From an uncultured beta proteobacterium (GTDB lineage Bacteria; Pseudomonadota; Gammaproteobacteria; Burkholderiales; Burkholderiaceae_E), in the NCBI GenBank assembly GCA_903934295.1, contig CAIZNI010000023.1:1-64000 (forward strand): a stretch of 64,000 nucleotides of DNA. The letters run 5' to 3'. Each line of letters begins with the position of its first letter. The first letter of the stretch is position 1. The translations under genes and the position numbers were made by a program. Positions 22,165-31,607 of this stretch are shown here, piece after piece. The notes under the pieces were generated by a model that ran no database searches, was not told the DNA's origin, and saw nothing but the letters and a program-made list of their open reading frames with translations.

Positions 22165-24099
22165 ATGTCACTGCTGCATCGAATCAGCCTGCCAGGAAAA
22201 TTCCTCCTCCTGGGCGTCATCGCCGTCGTGATGACGGCGGTGCCGACCGCGATGCACCTGACACGATCGATGGAAGAGATGGCGGTCGCCCGTCTGGAAG
22301 ACGCCGGGATCGGCCCGGCTGTCCACCTGCAGCGAATCATCCGGCTCACGCTGGAGCACCGCCGAGCCGCCAACCGGGTGCTGACCGGCGCGAACAGCGA
22401 GACCGGCGCCCTGACCCGAGCCGCCACCGACCTGGGCGGCGCGTTCACCGCCTTCGAAGCCGACCTGCAAAGCCATCCGGCCTGGGCGGCGCTGCGGAAA
22501 GACTGGCCCGCGCACCGCCAGCGTTGGAGCGCCCTGTCGGGATCGCTGACCGACGGCAAGCTCGACGCCGCCAGCAGCTTCAGCCTGCACAGCGAGAGTC
22601 TGAGTTCACTGGCCGCGCTCAACGAGCGGCTGCTCGACGATTCGGGGATCATGCTCGACCCCCAGGCCGACTCCTACTACCTGGCGATGGCCACGTTGCT
22701 GGAGGCGCCCAAGCTGGCCGAGAAGCTGGGACGCCTGCGCGCCCAGGGCAACCAGATCCTGTCCGGGGGCGTCGCCGATGCGGACGCGCTGGCCGAGCTG
22801 AAGCACGCGCAGCAGCGCGCCGCCGAAAGTCGGGACGACTTCAGTCGCACGCTGGCCAAATCGGGACGTGCGAATCCGGCGCTGAAAGCCACCCTCGATC
22901 CGGCGCTGAGCGTTCTCACCGCCCGGGTCAGCGACGCCCTCAAGACCACCGTCGAAGCAACCGCCGGCAAGCCCGATCCGGGGCGGGCCACCGCCTTCGA
23001 TCAGTCGATGACCCAGGCGATCGACGCGGTGTTCGTGTTCAACCAGACCGCCCTTCCCGAACTGGGCGGGCTGCTGCACGAGCGGGTCCAGGGGCTGACG
23101 GCCGGCATCGCGCTGATCGGTGGTGCGCTGGCAGCGATGCTGGCCGCCGGCATCGCGGTGGGCTGGCTGTTCGCCCGCAGCATCACCGCCCCGCTGGCCG
23201 AGGCGCTGACGGTGGCCCGGGCAGTCGCCGCCGGCAATCTGGAGGTGCCGGTGCCGGTACGCGGCAGCAACGAGATCGGTCAGCTGATGAGCGCGCTGTC
23301 GGGGATGCGCCAGCATCTGGCCGAGGTGGTCGGCTCGGTGCGCCGCAACGCCGAGAGCGTGGCGCTGGCCAGTGCCGAGATCGCCGCGGGCAACGCCGAC
23401 CTCAGTTCACGCACCGAGGCGCAAGCCGCCGCGCTGGAGGAAACCGCCGCCTCGATGGAGGAGCTCGGCCAGACCGTGCGCAGCACCGCCGACAATGCCG
23501 GACAGGCGAGCCGGCTGGCGGACGGCGCCTCGGGCATCGCCGCCCGCGGAGGCGAAGTGGTGGGCCAGGTGGTCGACACCATGCGCGGCATCGAGGAGAG
23601 CTCGCGACGCATCGCCGAGATCATCGGGGTGATCGACTCGATCGCCTTCCAGACCAACATCCTGGCGCTCAATGCGGCGGTCGAAGCCGCCCGCGCCGGT
23701 GAACAGGGTCGCGGCTTTGCGGTGGTCGCCGCCGAGGTGCGCAGCCTGGCGCACCGCAGCGCCGACGCCGCGCGCGAGATCAAGGAACTCATCTCGGCCA
23801 GCGCCGAACGGGTCAGCCGCGGCACCGCGCTGGTCGACCAGGCCGGCGACACGATGGGCGAGGTGGTCGGCGCGATCCGACGGGTCACCGAGATCGTGGG
23901 CGAGATCAGCACCGCCACCGCCGAGCAGAGCAGCGGTGTGTCCCAGGTAGGCGACGCGGTTCGCCAGATGGACCAGAGCACCCAGCAGAACGCGGCGCTG
24001 GTCGAGCAGAGCGCCGCTGCCGCCGAAAGCCTGCGGGCGCAGTCGCGCCAGCTGGTCGACGCGGTGGCGATCTTCCGGATCCGCGGCTCGGAGCGCTGA
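22165..24099 (+). CDS. Methyl-accepting chemotaxis protein
   Basis: Two TM segments, HAMP-like linker and signalling hairpin RRIAEIIGVIDSIAFQTNILALNAAVEAARAGEQGRGFAVVAAEVRSLAHRSADAAREIK. Confidence 0.95.
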   Translation: MSLLHRISLPGKFLLLGVIAVVMTAVPTAMHLTRSMEEMAVARLEDAGIGPAVHLQRIIRLTLEHRRAANRVLTGANSETGALTRAATDLGGAFTAFEADLQSHPAWAALRKDWPAHRQRWSALSGSLTDGKLDAASSFSLHSESLSSLAALNERLLDDSGIMLDPQADSYYLAMATLLEAPKLAEKLGRLRAQGNQILSGGVADADALAELKHAQQRAAESRDDFSRTLAKSGRANPALKATLDPALSVLTARVSDALKTTVEATAGKPDPGRATAFDQSMTQAIDAVFVFNQTALPELGGLLHERVQGLTAGIALIGGALAAMLAAGIAVGWLFARSITAPLAEALTVARAVAAGNLEVPVPVRGSNEIGQLMSALSGMRQHLAEVVGSVRRNAESVALASAEIAAGNADLSSRTEAQAAALEETAASMEELGQTVRSTADNAGQASRLADGASGIAARGGEVVGQVVDTMRGIEESSRRIAEIIGVIDSIAFQTNILALNAAVEAARAGEQGRGFAVVAAEVRSLAHRSADAAREIKELISASAERVSRGTALVDQAGDTMGEVVGAIRRVTEIVGEISTATAEQSSGVSQVGDAVRQMDQSTQQNAALVEQSAAAAESLRAQSRQLVDAVAIFRIRGSER

Positions 24100-24184
24100 G
24101 CCGCCGGTTCGGGGCGGCGCGCCCGCCTGCGGGCAGTGCGCGGCCCGCGGGGTGCGTGCCGCCAGGCACCCGCCGCGCCCCCGG

Positions 24185-25090
24185 TCAGCCGCGCTGCAGG
24201 AAGTCCTCGATCACCCGGGCCAGCTGCTCGGGCTGGTCGTGATGGACATTGTGGCCGGCGTCCTCGATGTGCTCGATGCGCAGGTCCTGGTAGGCGCCCA
24301 TCCGTTCATCGAACTCCGGGGGCCGCGCCATCAGGCGGGCCCACAGACCCGACTGCGCGCCGTCGACCCACAGCACCGACGCGCTCGTCTGGCGCCAGAT
24401 CTCCAGGATTTCCGCCGGCGCAAACGGCAGCGGATTCACCCGCTTGTGCGCCGGATCGGCTCGCCGCACCACCGTGCCGTCGGCCTCCTGGCGGCCCCAG
24501 TGCTCGACCAGGAAACGGGCACGCGCATCGGTCAGGCGCGGGTTCTCCGACTGCATGCGCAGCGCGAACTCCTCGAAGCTCTCGTAGGGCCGCTGCGCGG
24601 TGTCGTCGTGCAGCTGGGACAGCCACTTGGCGACCCGGCGCGGTGCCGGATCCTGGCGCTGGGTCGGCGGCCCGAAACCGTCGACATTGATGAAGCGGGC
24701 GACCCGCTGCGGGCACACGCCCGAGTACAGCGCGGCGATGCTCGCCCCCATGCTGTGACCGACCAGGCGAACCGGCTCTTCCGGGGCATAGTGGTCGAGC
24801 AGCGCGTCGAGGTCGCCCAGATAATCGGGGAACCAGTAGCTGTCGACGCCGCTCCAGCCCGACAGGCCATTGCCGCGCCAGTCGGGTGCGATGACCTGCC
24901 AGTCGCTGGCCAGCGCGTCGACGGTGAACTGCCAGGAGGCCGAGACATCCTGCGAGCCATGCAGCAGGAACAGGCGCGGCGCGCCGGCCGGGCCCCAGCG
25001 CCGGCAGTGGTAATCGATGCCCCGGATCTTGACGAAGTCGGATTGGCTTGTTTTCACGGTTAAAACTTTCACCGGCCACGGGCCGTGCAC
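24185..25090 (-). CDS. Alpha/beta hydrolase
   Basis: RLFLLHGSQDVSASW...VIAPDWRGNGLS...VRLVGHSMGASIAALYSG...DAGHNVHHDQPEQLARVIEDFL. Confidence 0.88.
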   Translation of the reverse strand: MHGPWPVKVLTVKTSQSDFVKIRGIDYHCRRWGPAGAPRLFLLHGSQDVSASWQFTVDALASDWQVIAPDWRGNGLSGWSGVDSYWFPDYLGDLDALLDHYAPEEPVRLVGHSMGASIAALYSGVCPQRVARFINVDGFGPPTQRQDPAPRRVAKWLSQLHDDTAQRPYESFEEFALRMQSENPRLTDARARFLVEHWGRQEADGTVVRRADPAHKRVNPLPFAPAEILEIWRQTSASVLWVDGAQSGLWARLMARPPEFDERMGAYQDLRIEHIEDAGHNVHHDQPEQLARVIEDFLQRG

Positions 25091-25239
25091 GATGGGAAGG
25101 CTCGCCGTCGGGCGGCGCTGACGCCCAGAATATCAAGACTGGGCGGATGGTCTGGCGCGACGGTTCGATCTCTGAAACGCCCGGCCAGTGCCTTAAAGTA
25201 CGGGGAACCGCGCCCGAGCAGCGCCCTGGAGATCGCGCC

Positions 25240-26877
25240 ATGAATCCCACGACCCCCACCCGGACCACCCTGTATGACGCCTTCGCGCAGGCGGTGACCG
25301 ACGCTGCGCAGCGGCCGTTCCTCGCCTGCACGCCCTCGATGGGCGGGGCGCAGTGGACCTTCGCCCAGACCGCCGCGGCGGTCGACCGCCTGAGCGCGCT
25401 CTATGCGCGGCGCGGCTGGGGGGCCGGCCACCGGGTGGCGCTGGGCGTGGGCAACACGCCGGCGCACTTCTTTCATTTCCTCGCGATGAACCGCCTGGGC
25501 ATCTCGATGGTGCCGATGAATCCGGACCACCTGGGCGGCGAGATCCGCTACCAGCTGGCGCATTCCCGGGCCGACCTGGTGGTGGCGAACGCCGAGCGCG
25601 CGGCGGTGGTGCGCGACGCCCTGGCAGGTGCTGCGGCGGGCACGGCCCGACCGCCGATCGTCGAGGACAGCCTGCTGGAGACCGGGCTGCCGCTGGCGCC
25701 CGCCGCGGTGCGCAGTGCGGGTGACCCGTGGCAGGCCGAGGTCGCCATCCTGTACACCTCGGGCACCTCGGGGCTGCCCAAGGGGTGCCTGCTGAGCAAC
25801 GAATACGTGCTGACCGGCGGGCACTGGTACTGCGATGCCGGCGGACCGCTCACGCTGCGCGAGGGCGGCGAGCGGGTGCTCAACCCGCTGCCGGTCTTTC
25901 ACATGAACTGCGGGATCAACACCTTCATGGCGATGATCCTGAGCCGCAACTGCCTGATCCTGCCCGACCGCTTCCATGCCAGCACCTGGTGGGCGGACAT
26001 CGCCGGCTCGCAGGCCACCGCGATGCACTACCTGGGCGTGATGCCGCCGGCCCTGATCAAGCAGGCCCCCTCGCCGCTGGACCGCGCCCACCAGGTCCGC
26101 TGGGCCCTGGGCGCCGGTTGCGATCCGACGCTGCACGCCGGCTTCGAGGCGCGCTTCGGCCTGCCGCTGATCGAGGTCTGGGGCATGACCGAGACCGGAC
26201 GCTTCATGGTCAACCACGAGGAGCCCCGGCAGGTCGACACCCGGGCCTTCGGCCGCGCCTGCGCGCCGCTGGCCGCGATGGTGGCCGATGACCAGGGCCG
26301 GCCGGTTCCCGCCGGCCAGCCCGGCGAACTGCTGGTGCGCTGCGAGGGCGAGGACCCGAGGCGCGGCTTCTTCGGCGGCTATCTGGACGACGAGGCCGCG
26401 ACCGAGCAGGCCTGGCGCGGCGGCTGGTTCCACAGCGGCGACGTGGTGAGCGCCGACGCGAGCGGAATGCTCTACTTCATCGACCGGCGCAAGGACATGA
26501 TCCGGCGCTCGGGCGAGAACATCTCGGCCGGCGAGGTCGAGGCGACGCTGGCCGCGCACCCGGAGGTGATGAGCGTCGCGGTGATGGCGGTGGCCGACGA
26601 GATGCGCGACGAAGAGGTGCTGGCGGTGGTGGTGCCGGCGGCCGGCGTGCCCGCCGACGAGCGCACCGCCCATGCGCTGACCCGCTACTGCCTGGGCCAG
26701 CTGGCCTACTACAAGGCGCCGGGCTGGGTGGTCTTTCGCACCGAACTGCCGACAACCTCGACCAACAAGCTGCAGAAGCACCGATTGTTCGAGAAAAACC
26801 AGGATCCGCGAGACGGCGCGATTGATTGCCGGGAGATCAAGAAACGGCCATCGGCCACGGGACCGGCTACCCGGTAA
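25240..26877 (+). CDS. AMP-binding acyl-CoA synthetase/ligase (CaiC-like)
   Basis: From MNPTTPTRTTL: AILYTSGTSGLPKGCLLSNEY, EVWGMTETGRF, RSGENISAGEVEATLAAHPEV. Confidence 0.9.
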   Translation: MNPTTPTRTTLYDAFAQAVTDAAQRPFLACTPSMGGAQWTFAQTAAAVDRLSALYARRGWGAGHRVALGVGNTPAHFFHFLAMNRLGISMVPMNPDHLGGEIRYQLAHSRADLVVANAERAAVVRDALAGAAAGTARPPIVEDSLLETGLPLAPAAVRSAGDPWQAEVAILYTSGTSGLPKGCLLSNEYVLTGGHWYCDAGGPLTLREGGERVLNPLPVFHMNCGINTFMAMILSRNCLILPDRFHASTWWADIAGSQATAMHYLGVMPPALIKQAPSPLDRAHQVRWALGAGCDPTLHAGFEARFGLPLIEVWGMTETGRFMVNHEEPRQVDTRAFGRACAPLAAMVADDQGRPVPAGQPGELLVRCEGEDPRRGFFGGYLDDEAATEQAWRGGWFHSGDVVSADASGMLYFIDRRKDMIRRSGENISAGEVEATLAAHPEVMSVAVMAVADEMRDEEVLAVVVPAAGVPADERTAHALTRYCLGQLAYYKAPGWVVFRTELPTTSTNKLQKHRLFEKNQDPRDGAIDCREIKKRPSATGPATR

Positions 26878-26941
26878 GGCCGCAGGACCGGCCACCCGGT
26901 ACACGACCGGGAAGACCGCCCCGCACGCAGCCTCCCGGGGA

Positions 26942-29230
26942 TCAGACCGTCAGGCGGATCGGCGCCAGCGCGTCGCCCTGGGGCTCGATGCGCCCGATCG
27001 CCACGGTGGCCGGATAACCCAGCGCCCGCAGCGCCGCGATGCAGGCATCCGCCCGCGCCGCCGGCACGCTGGCCAGCAGCCCGCCCGCCGTCTGCGGATC
27101 GAACAGCAGCCGGTAGCGCGGATGCGTCAGCGCCGCTTCGGGGTTGCGCAGCGCCCGGCGCAGGCGGACGTTGGCCGGCTGCAGCGAGCTCAGGATGCCG
27201 GCCGCGCTGGTCTGCTCGGCACCGGCCAGCACCGGCAGCGCCGCCAGATCCAGGCAGGCGTCCACACCCGAAGGCCGGGTCATCTCCACCAGGTGGCCGA
27301 GCAGGCCGAAGCCGGTCAGGTCGGTGCAGGCGGTGGCGCCGTGCTCGCGCAGGCACTGCGCACCCAGCCGGTTCGACTGACACATCGACACCAGCGCGGC
27401 GTCGATCCAGTCGCCGCGCGCCTGCAGCAGCGCGTGCGCGGCGAACAGCGTGCCGGTGCCGATCGGCTTGGTGAGCAGCAGCACATCGCCCGGCTGCATG
27501 CCGCCCTTGCGCATCACGCCCGACAGGTCCTCATCCACCAGGCCGTTGATCGCGAAGCCCAGCGCCAGTTCACGGCCCTCGCCGGTGTGCCCGCCCACCA
27601 GCGCGCAGCCCGCCTCGTTGAGCACCTCGACCGCACCGGTCATCATCTGGAACAGCAGGTCCTCGACCTTGGATTCGAGCCCGGGCGGCACGGTGACCAC
27701 CGCGGTGGCCGACTGGGCCTGCCCGCCCATCGCAAAGATGTCGCCCAGCGCATGGTTGGCGGCGATCTTGCCGAACACATACGGGTCGTCGATGAAGGCC
27801 CGGAAGAAATCCACGGTGTGCACCATCGCCTTGCCCGGGGGCACCCGCACCACCGCCGCGTCATCGGGCGAATGCAGCCCGATCAGCACGTCGTCGCGCT
27901 CGATCGGCGTGAGCGCACCGAGCGCGCGCGACAGCACGGTGGCACCGACCTTCGCGCCGCAGCCACCGCAGCGCATCGCCACCGCCGAGAGCGCCTGCGC
28001 CGCCTCCTCGGCATCGAGCCGCACCCCGGCGGGCGCGCGCGCCATCGCCGCCGGCGGCGCCATTGCGGGCAAGTCGCTGAAGCGGGTCATGAAGCGGCGG
28101 TCGATCCAGTCCTTCCAGCGCCAGACCCAGGCGCCGCGAAAGCCGATCGCGCCGCGCGAGGCCACCGCGTAGCGGTCCCCGGTGCTGATCAGCGCCAGCC
28201 AGCGGCGCTGCGGGCGGTAGCGCACCAGCGGCTCGCCCAGCACCGACAGACGCAGGTTGCGCGCCAGCGGACGGCCCTGGCGGACCGCGAACACGCCCGC
28301 CTTTTCCAGCGGATGACCGGCGATCGCGGCGATGTCGCCGGCCGCGAACACCGCCGGATCGGTGACCGACTGCAGCGTCTCGTTCACCTGCACACAGCCG
28401 TCGGCATCCAGCGCCAGCCCGGTGTCGCGCAGCCAGGCCGCCCCGCCGGCGCGGGTGACCCACACGATCTCGTCGGCCATCACCGACTGGCCGGCGGCGG
28501 TGTGCAGAACGCCCGGCGCCACCGAGACCACCTCGGCGTCAGGCAGCAGGTTGACCCCGCGCGCGCGCAGCACCCGCTCGAAGGCCGCGCGCACGCCCCG
28601 GTTGTGGGTGGGCAGCAAACCGTGACGACCGGTGAGCAGATCGAAGCGCAGCTCATCCGGATTGCGCCCGAGCGCGCGCCGTTCGGCACGCAGCCGGAAC
28701 TGCATCGCCAGGGTGAGCTCGACCCCGCCTGCGCCGGCGCCGACCACCGCGATGCGGATCGGGCCCGGCTGTTCGCGGACCCGCGCGAGCAGCGCCTGCC
28801 AGCGTTCGTCGAAGCGGTGGATCGGCTTGACCGGGATCGCGTGCTCGGCGGCGCCCGGCACCTGGTCGACCCGCGGCGTCGACCCGATGTTGATCGAGAG
28901 CCGGTCATAGGGCACCGCGGGGCGATGGCGCAGCAGCACGCGTGAACCCGCCCGGTCCAGCCCGACCACCTCGTCGCGATAGAAGCGCGCGCCGGCGAAG
29001 CGGGCCAGCCGCGCCAGGTCGATGTGGACCTCGTCGTGGGTGTAGTGCCCCGCGATGTAGCCGGGCAGCATCCCGGAATACGGCGTGTGGGTGTCGCGAC
29101 AGATCACGGTGAGGCGCACCCCCGGCATCGGGCGCATGCCGAAGCTGCGCAGCACGCCCACATGGCTGTGCCCGCCGCCGACCAGTACGATGTCCCGAAG
29201 GACGGGTTGATCCGATTCCTGCATGCCCAA
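26942..29230 (-). CDS. selD: Fusion of NDH-2-like pyridine nucleotide-disulfide oxidoreductase and selenide, water dikinase (SelD)
   Basis: N-terminal DIVLVGGGHSHVGVLRSFGM...VVGAGAGGVELTLAMQFRLR; C-terminal MRCGGCGAKVGATVLSRAL...HSPDDAAVVRVPPGKAMVHTVDFFRAFIDDPYVFGKIAANHALGDIFAMG...VGGHTGEGRELALGFAINGLV. Confidence 0.92.
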   Translation of the reverse strand: MGMQESDQPVLRDIVLVGGGHSHVGVLRSFGMRPMPGVRLTVICRDTHTPYSGMLPGYIAGHYTHDEVHIDLARLARFAGARFYRDEVVGLDRAGSRVLLRHRPAVPYDRLSINIGSTPRVDQVPGAAEHAIPVKPIHRFDERWQALLARVREQPGPIRIAVVGAGAGGVELTLAMQFRLRAERRALGRNPDELRFDLLTGRHGLLPTHNRGVRAAFERVLRARGVNLLPDAEVVSVAPGVLHTAAGQSVMADEIVWVTRAGGAAWLRDTGLALDADGCVQVNETLQSVTDPAVFAAGDIAAIAGHPLEKAGVFAVRQGRPLARNLRLSVLGEPLVRYRPQRRWLALISTGDRYAVASRGAIGFRGAWVWRWKDWIDRRFMTRFSDLPAMAPPAAMARAPAGVRLDAEEAAQALSAVAMRCGGCGAKVGATVLSRALGALTPIERDDVLIGLHSPDDAAVVRVPPGKAMVHTVDFFRAFIDDPYVFGKIAANHALGDIFAMGGQAQSATAVVTVPPGLESKVEDLLFQMMTGAVEVLNEAGCALVGGHTGEGRELALGFAINGLVDEDLSGVMRKGGMQPGDVLLLTKPIGTGTLFAAHALLQARGDWIDAALVSMCQSNRLGAQCLREHGATACTDLTGFGLLGHLVEMTRPSGVDACLDLAALPVLAGAEQTSAAGILSSLQPANVRLRRALRNPEAALTHPRYRLLFDPQTAGGLLASVPAARADACIAALRALGYPATVAIGRIEPQGDALAPIRLTV

Positions 29231-29311
29231 ACCCGTGAATGGCCACGACCCCGAACGGCCGCGCGCGCTGTGCGTCGAGCATAGACGAGTTCGCGGGGAC
29301 GATTACTTGGA

Positions 29312-30340
29312 ATGCTCACCCGCACCGGGCGCCCGCCGCACCATGGGTGTGCGCCTATACTCGGCACGGTGAATCCCAGCCCCCGCGACCCCGGTCCCGA
29401 GCCAGCTCCCGAACCGGGGCCGGTCGCCGACACGGGTTCTACCACGGCCGCCAACGCAGCCGCCGGACTGGCCCGTGCCGAGCGCAACCGCAACGTGCTG
29501 CGCGGCATGATGTGGATGGCTGCCGGCGGCCTGGCGCTGTGCTCGATGAACGCGCTGATGCGGATCATGACGCAGGAGCTCAACCCGGTGCATGCGCAGT
29601 TCCTGCGCTATGTGTTCGGGCTGCTGGTGATGGTGCCGATGCTGATGCGCGACGGCCTGGCGGCCTACCGGCCGAACAACTTCCGCGGGCAGTTCTGGCG
29701 CGGACTCGTCCACACCGCGGCGCTGACACTGTTCTTTCTGGCGCTGCCGCACATTCCGCTGGCCGACGTCACCGCGATCCAGTTCACCACCCCCCTGTTC
29801 GTGCTGACCGGCGCGGCGCTGGTGCTGCGCGAGAAGGTCACCGGCGCCCGCTGGCTGGCGGCGGCGGTCGGCTTCGCCGGCGTGCTGATCGTGCTGGCGC
29901 CGCACCTGTCAGGATCGGGCTCCGGCTGGTGGAGCCTGGTGATGGTCGCCGCCTCGCCGCTCTTCGCCGCGTCGTTCCTGATCAACAAGGCGCTGACACG
30001 ACGCGACTCGCCGGGCGTGATCGTGCTCTGGCAGAACATCGCGGTGACGGTGCTGACGCTGCCGATGGCGCTGCCGTTCTGGCAGACGCCCACGCCCTGG
30101 CAGTGGGCCACCTTCCTGGTCTGCGGGCTGCTGGGCACGGTCGCGCACCTGTGCATGACGCGCGCCTTCAGCCTGGGCGACATCTCGGCGATGCAGCCGG
30201 TGCGATTCCTGGACCTGATCTGGGCCTCGGTGCTGGGCCTGATCATCTTCGGCAACTCGCCCTCGAGCACCGCGCTGCTGGGCGGCGCGGTGATCGTCGC
30301 CTCGACGATCTGGATCGCCCGCCGGGAATCGGCGCGCTGA
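29312..30340 (+). CDS. EamA/DMT-family transporter
   Basis: Ten TM-like segments; LMRIMTQELNPVHAQFLRYVFGLLVMVPML, paired EamA-type repeats. Confidence 0.88.
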   Translation: MLTRTGRPPHHGCAPILGTVNPSPRDPGPEPAPEPGPVADTGSTTAANAAAGLARAERNRNVLRGMMWMAAGGLALCSMNALMRIMTQELNPVHAQFLRYVFGLLVMVPMLMRDGLAAYRPNNFRGQFWRGLVHTAALTLFFLALPHIPLADVTAIQFTTPLFVLTGAALVLREKVTGARWLAAAVGFAGVLIVLAPHLSGSGSGWWSLVMVAASPLFAASFLINKALTRRDSPGVIVLWQNIAVTVLTLPMALPFWQTPTPWQWATFLVCGLLGTVAHLCMTRAFSLGDISAMQPVRFLDLIWASVLGLIIFGNSPSSTALLGGAVIVASTIWIARRESAR

Positions 30341-30394
30341 GCGGGCGATCCCTGCGCTGCCAGCGCCGCCCCCCGGAAGGCGGGCAGCAACGCC

Positions 30395-31594
30395 CTACAA
30401 CAGCGACGCGAGACGCCCCAGCCCCTCATCGGTCAGCGGCAGGTCCTGGACCAGCGCGATCCGGATGAATGGACGACCGGCATTGCCACCCTCGGGATCG
30501 GGCTGCGTCAGGTACTCGCCGGGCAGCACCTTGAGCGCGCGCTCGGCCCACAGCCGGCGGGTCAGCGCCGCGCCGTCGCCCACCTTCAGCCACAGGAAAA
30601 AGCCGCCGGTCGGGCGGAAATATCCGGGATGACCGCCGAGGTGGCGATCGGCCAGATCGAAGCGCGCGCGCAGCCGCGCCCGCATCAGCCCGACATGGTC
30701 TTCATCGGACCACAGGGCCGCGGCCGCGGCCAGCAGCGGCGCCGGGGTGCAGGCCGTGCCGTTCAGGCGCACGCGGTTGAGCGCCGCGATCACCGGCGCC
30801 GCGCCGACCACGAAGCCCGAGCGCATGCCGGCGGCGCTGGAGCGCTTGGACAGCGAATGCAGCACCAGCACGTTGTCGAGCCAGGCCGGCGAGTCGTCGA
30901 TCTCGGCCAGCACATCGAGCGCGCCCCGCGGCGGCTCGGCGTCGTAGAGCTCGGCATAGCACTCATCGAAGACCACCAGAAACCCGTGTCGGCGCGCCAG
31001 TTCGACCGCCTGCCGGATGCGCGCCGGCGCCAGCACCCGGCCCTCCGGATTGGACGGCGAGCACAGGTACAGGATCGAGGTCCGGGCGAGCGTGGCCTCG
31101 TCGATCCGGTCGAGGTCGATCTCGAAGTCGGGGAACCCGCTTTGCGGCAGGTAGAACGGCTGGGCGCCCGCCATGATCGCGGCCACCCGGTAGGTCTGAT
31201 AGAACGGGTTGGGCATCAGCGCCAGCGCGTCGGGGCGCGACGGGCTGACGGCGACCGAGGCCGCGAGATAGAGCGCCTCGCGGGTGCTGGCCACCGACGA
31301 CAGCTCGCGATCGGCGCGCACCCGGCCGCGCGAGCCGGGATAGCGCCGGGCCAGATAGCCGCTGACCGCCGCCAGGAACGCCGGCGACCCGAGCGAGGGC
31401 GGATAGCGGTTCCAGCTGTCGGCATGCGCGGCCACCGTGTCGGCCAGCAGCGCGGGCGGGCTGTCCTGCGGCTCGCCGACATGCATCAGCAGGGGCGCCA
31501 GCGCGGGCGCGGGCACGAGGTCGGCGATCAGCGCGTCGAGGCGGCGAAACGGCGACTCGAAGGTGTCGATGCGTTCATTGAGCTGCAGGGCCAT
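30395..31594 (-). CDS. Class I/II aminotransferase (PLP-dependent)
   Basis: VGEPQDSPPALL...SWNRYPPSLGSPAF...SILYLCSPSNPEGRVL...VVFDECYAELYD...HSLSKRSSAAGMRSGFVVG. Confidence 0.9.
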   Translation of the reverse strand: MALQLNERIDTFESPFRRLDALIADLVPAPALAPLLMHVGEPQDSPPALLADTVAAHADSWNRYPPSLGSPAFLAAVSGYLARRYPGSRGRVRADRELSSVASTREALYLAASVAVSPSRPDALALMPNPFYQTYRVAAIMAGAQPFYLPQSGFPDFEIDLDRIDEATLARTSILYLCSPSNPEGRVLAPARIRQAVELARRHGFLVVFDECYAELYDAEPPRGALDVLAEIDDSPAWLDNVLVLHSLSKRSSAAGMRSGFVVGAAPVIAALNRVRLNGTACTPAPLLAAAAALWSDEDHVGLMRARLRARFDLADRHLGGHPGYFRPTGGFFLWLKVGDGAALTRRLWAERALKVLPGEYLTQPDPEGGNAGRPFIRIALVQDLPLTDEGLGRLASLL

Positions 31595-31607
31595 GGGGCG
31601 GTGATCC

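Noticed and set aside
22165-24099. MCP considered as part of a glycogen-linked signalling system
   Set aside because: Adjacency alone; the sensor region gives no indication of a glycogen-related ligand.
24100-24184. GC-rich inverted repeats between the MCP and the hydrolase considered as a structured RNA
   Set aside because: Short stems are expected by chance at this GC content and there is no U-tract or recognisable motif.
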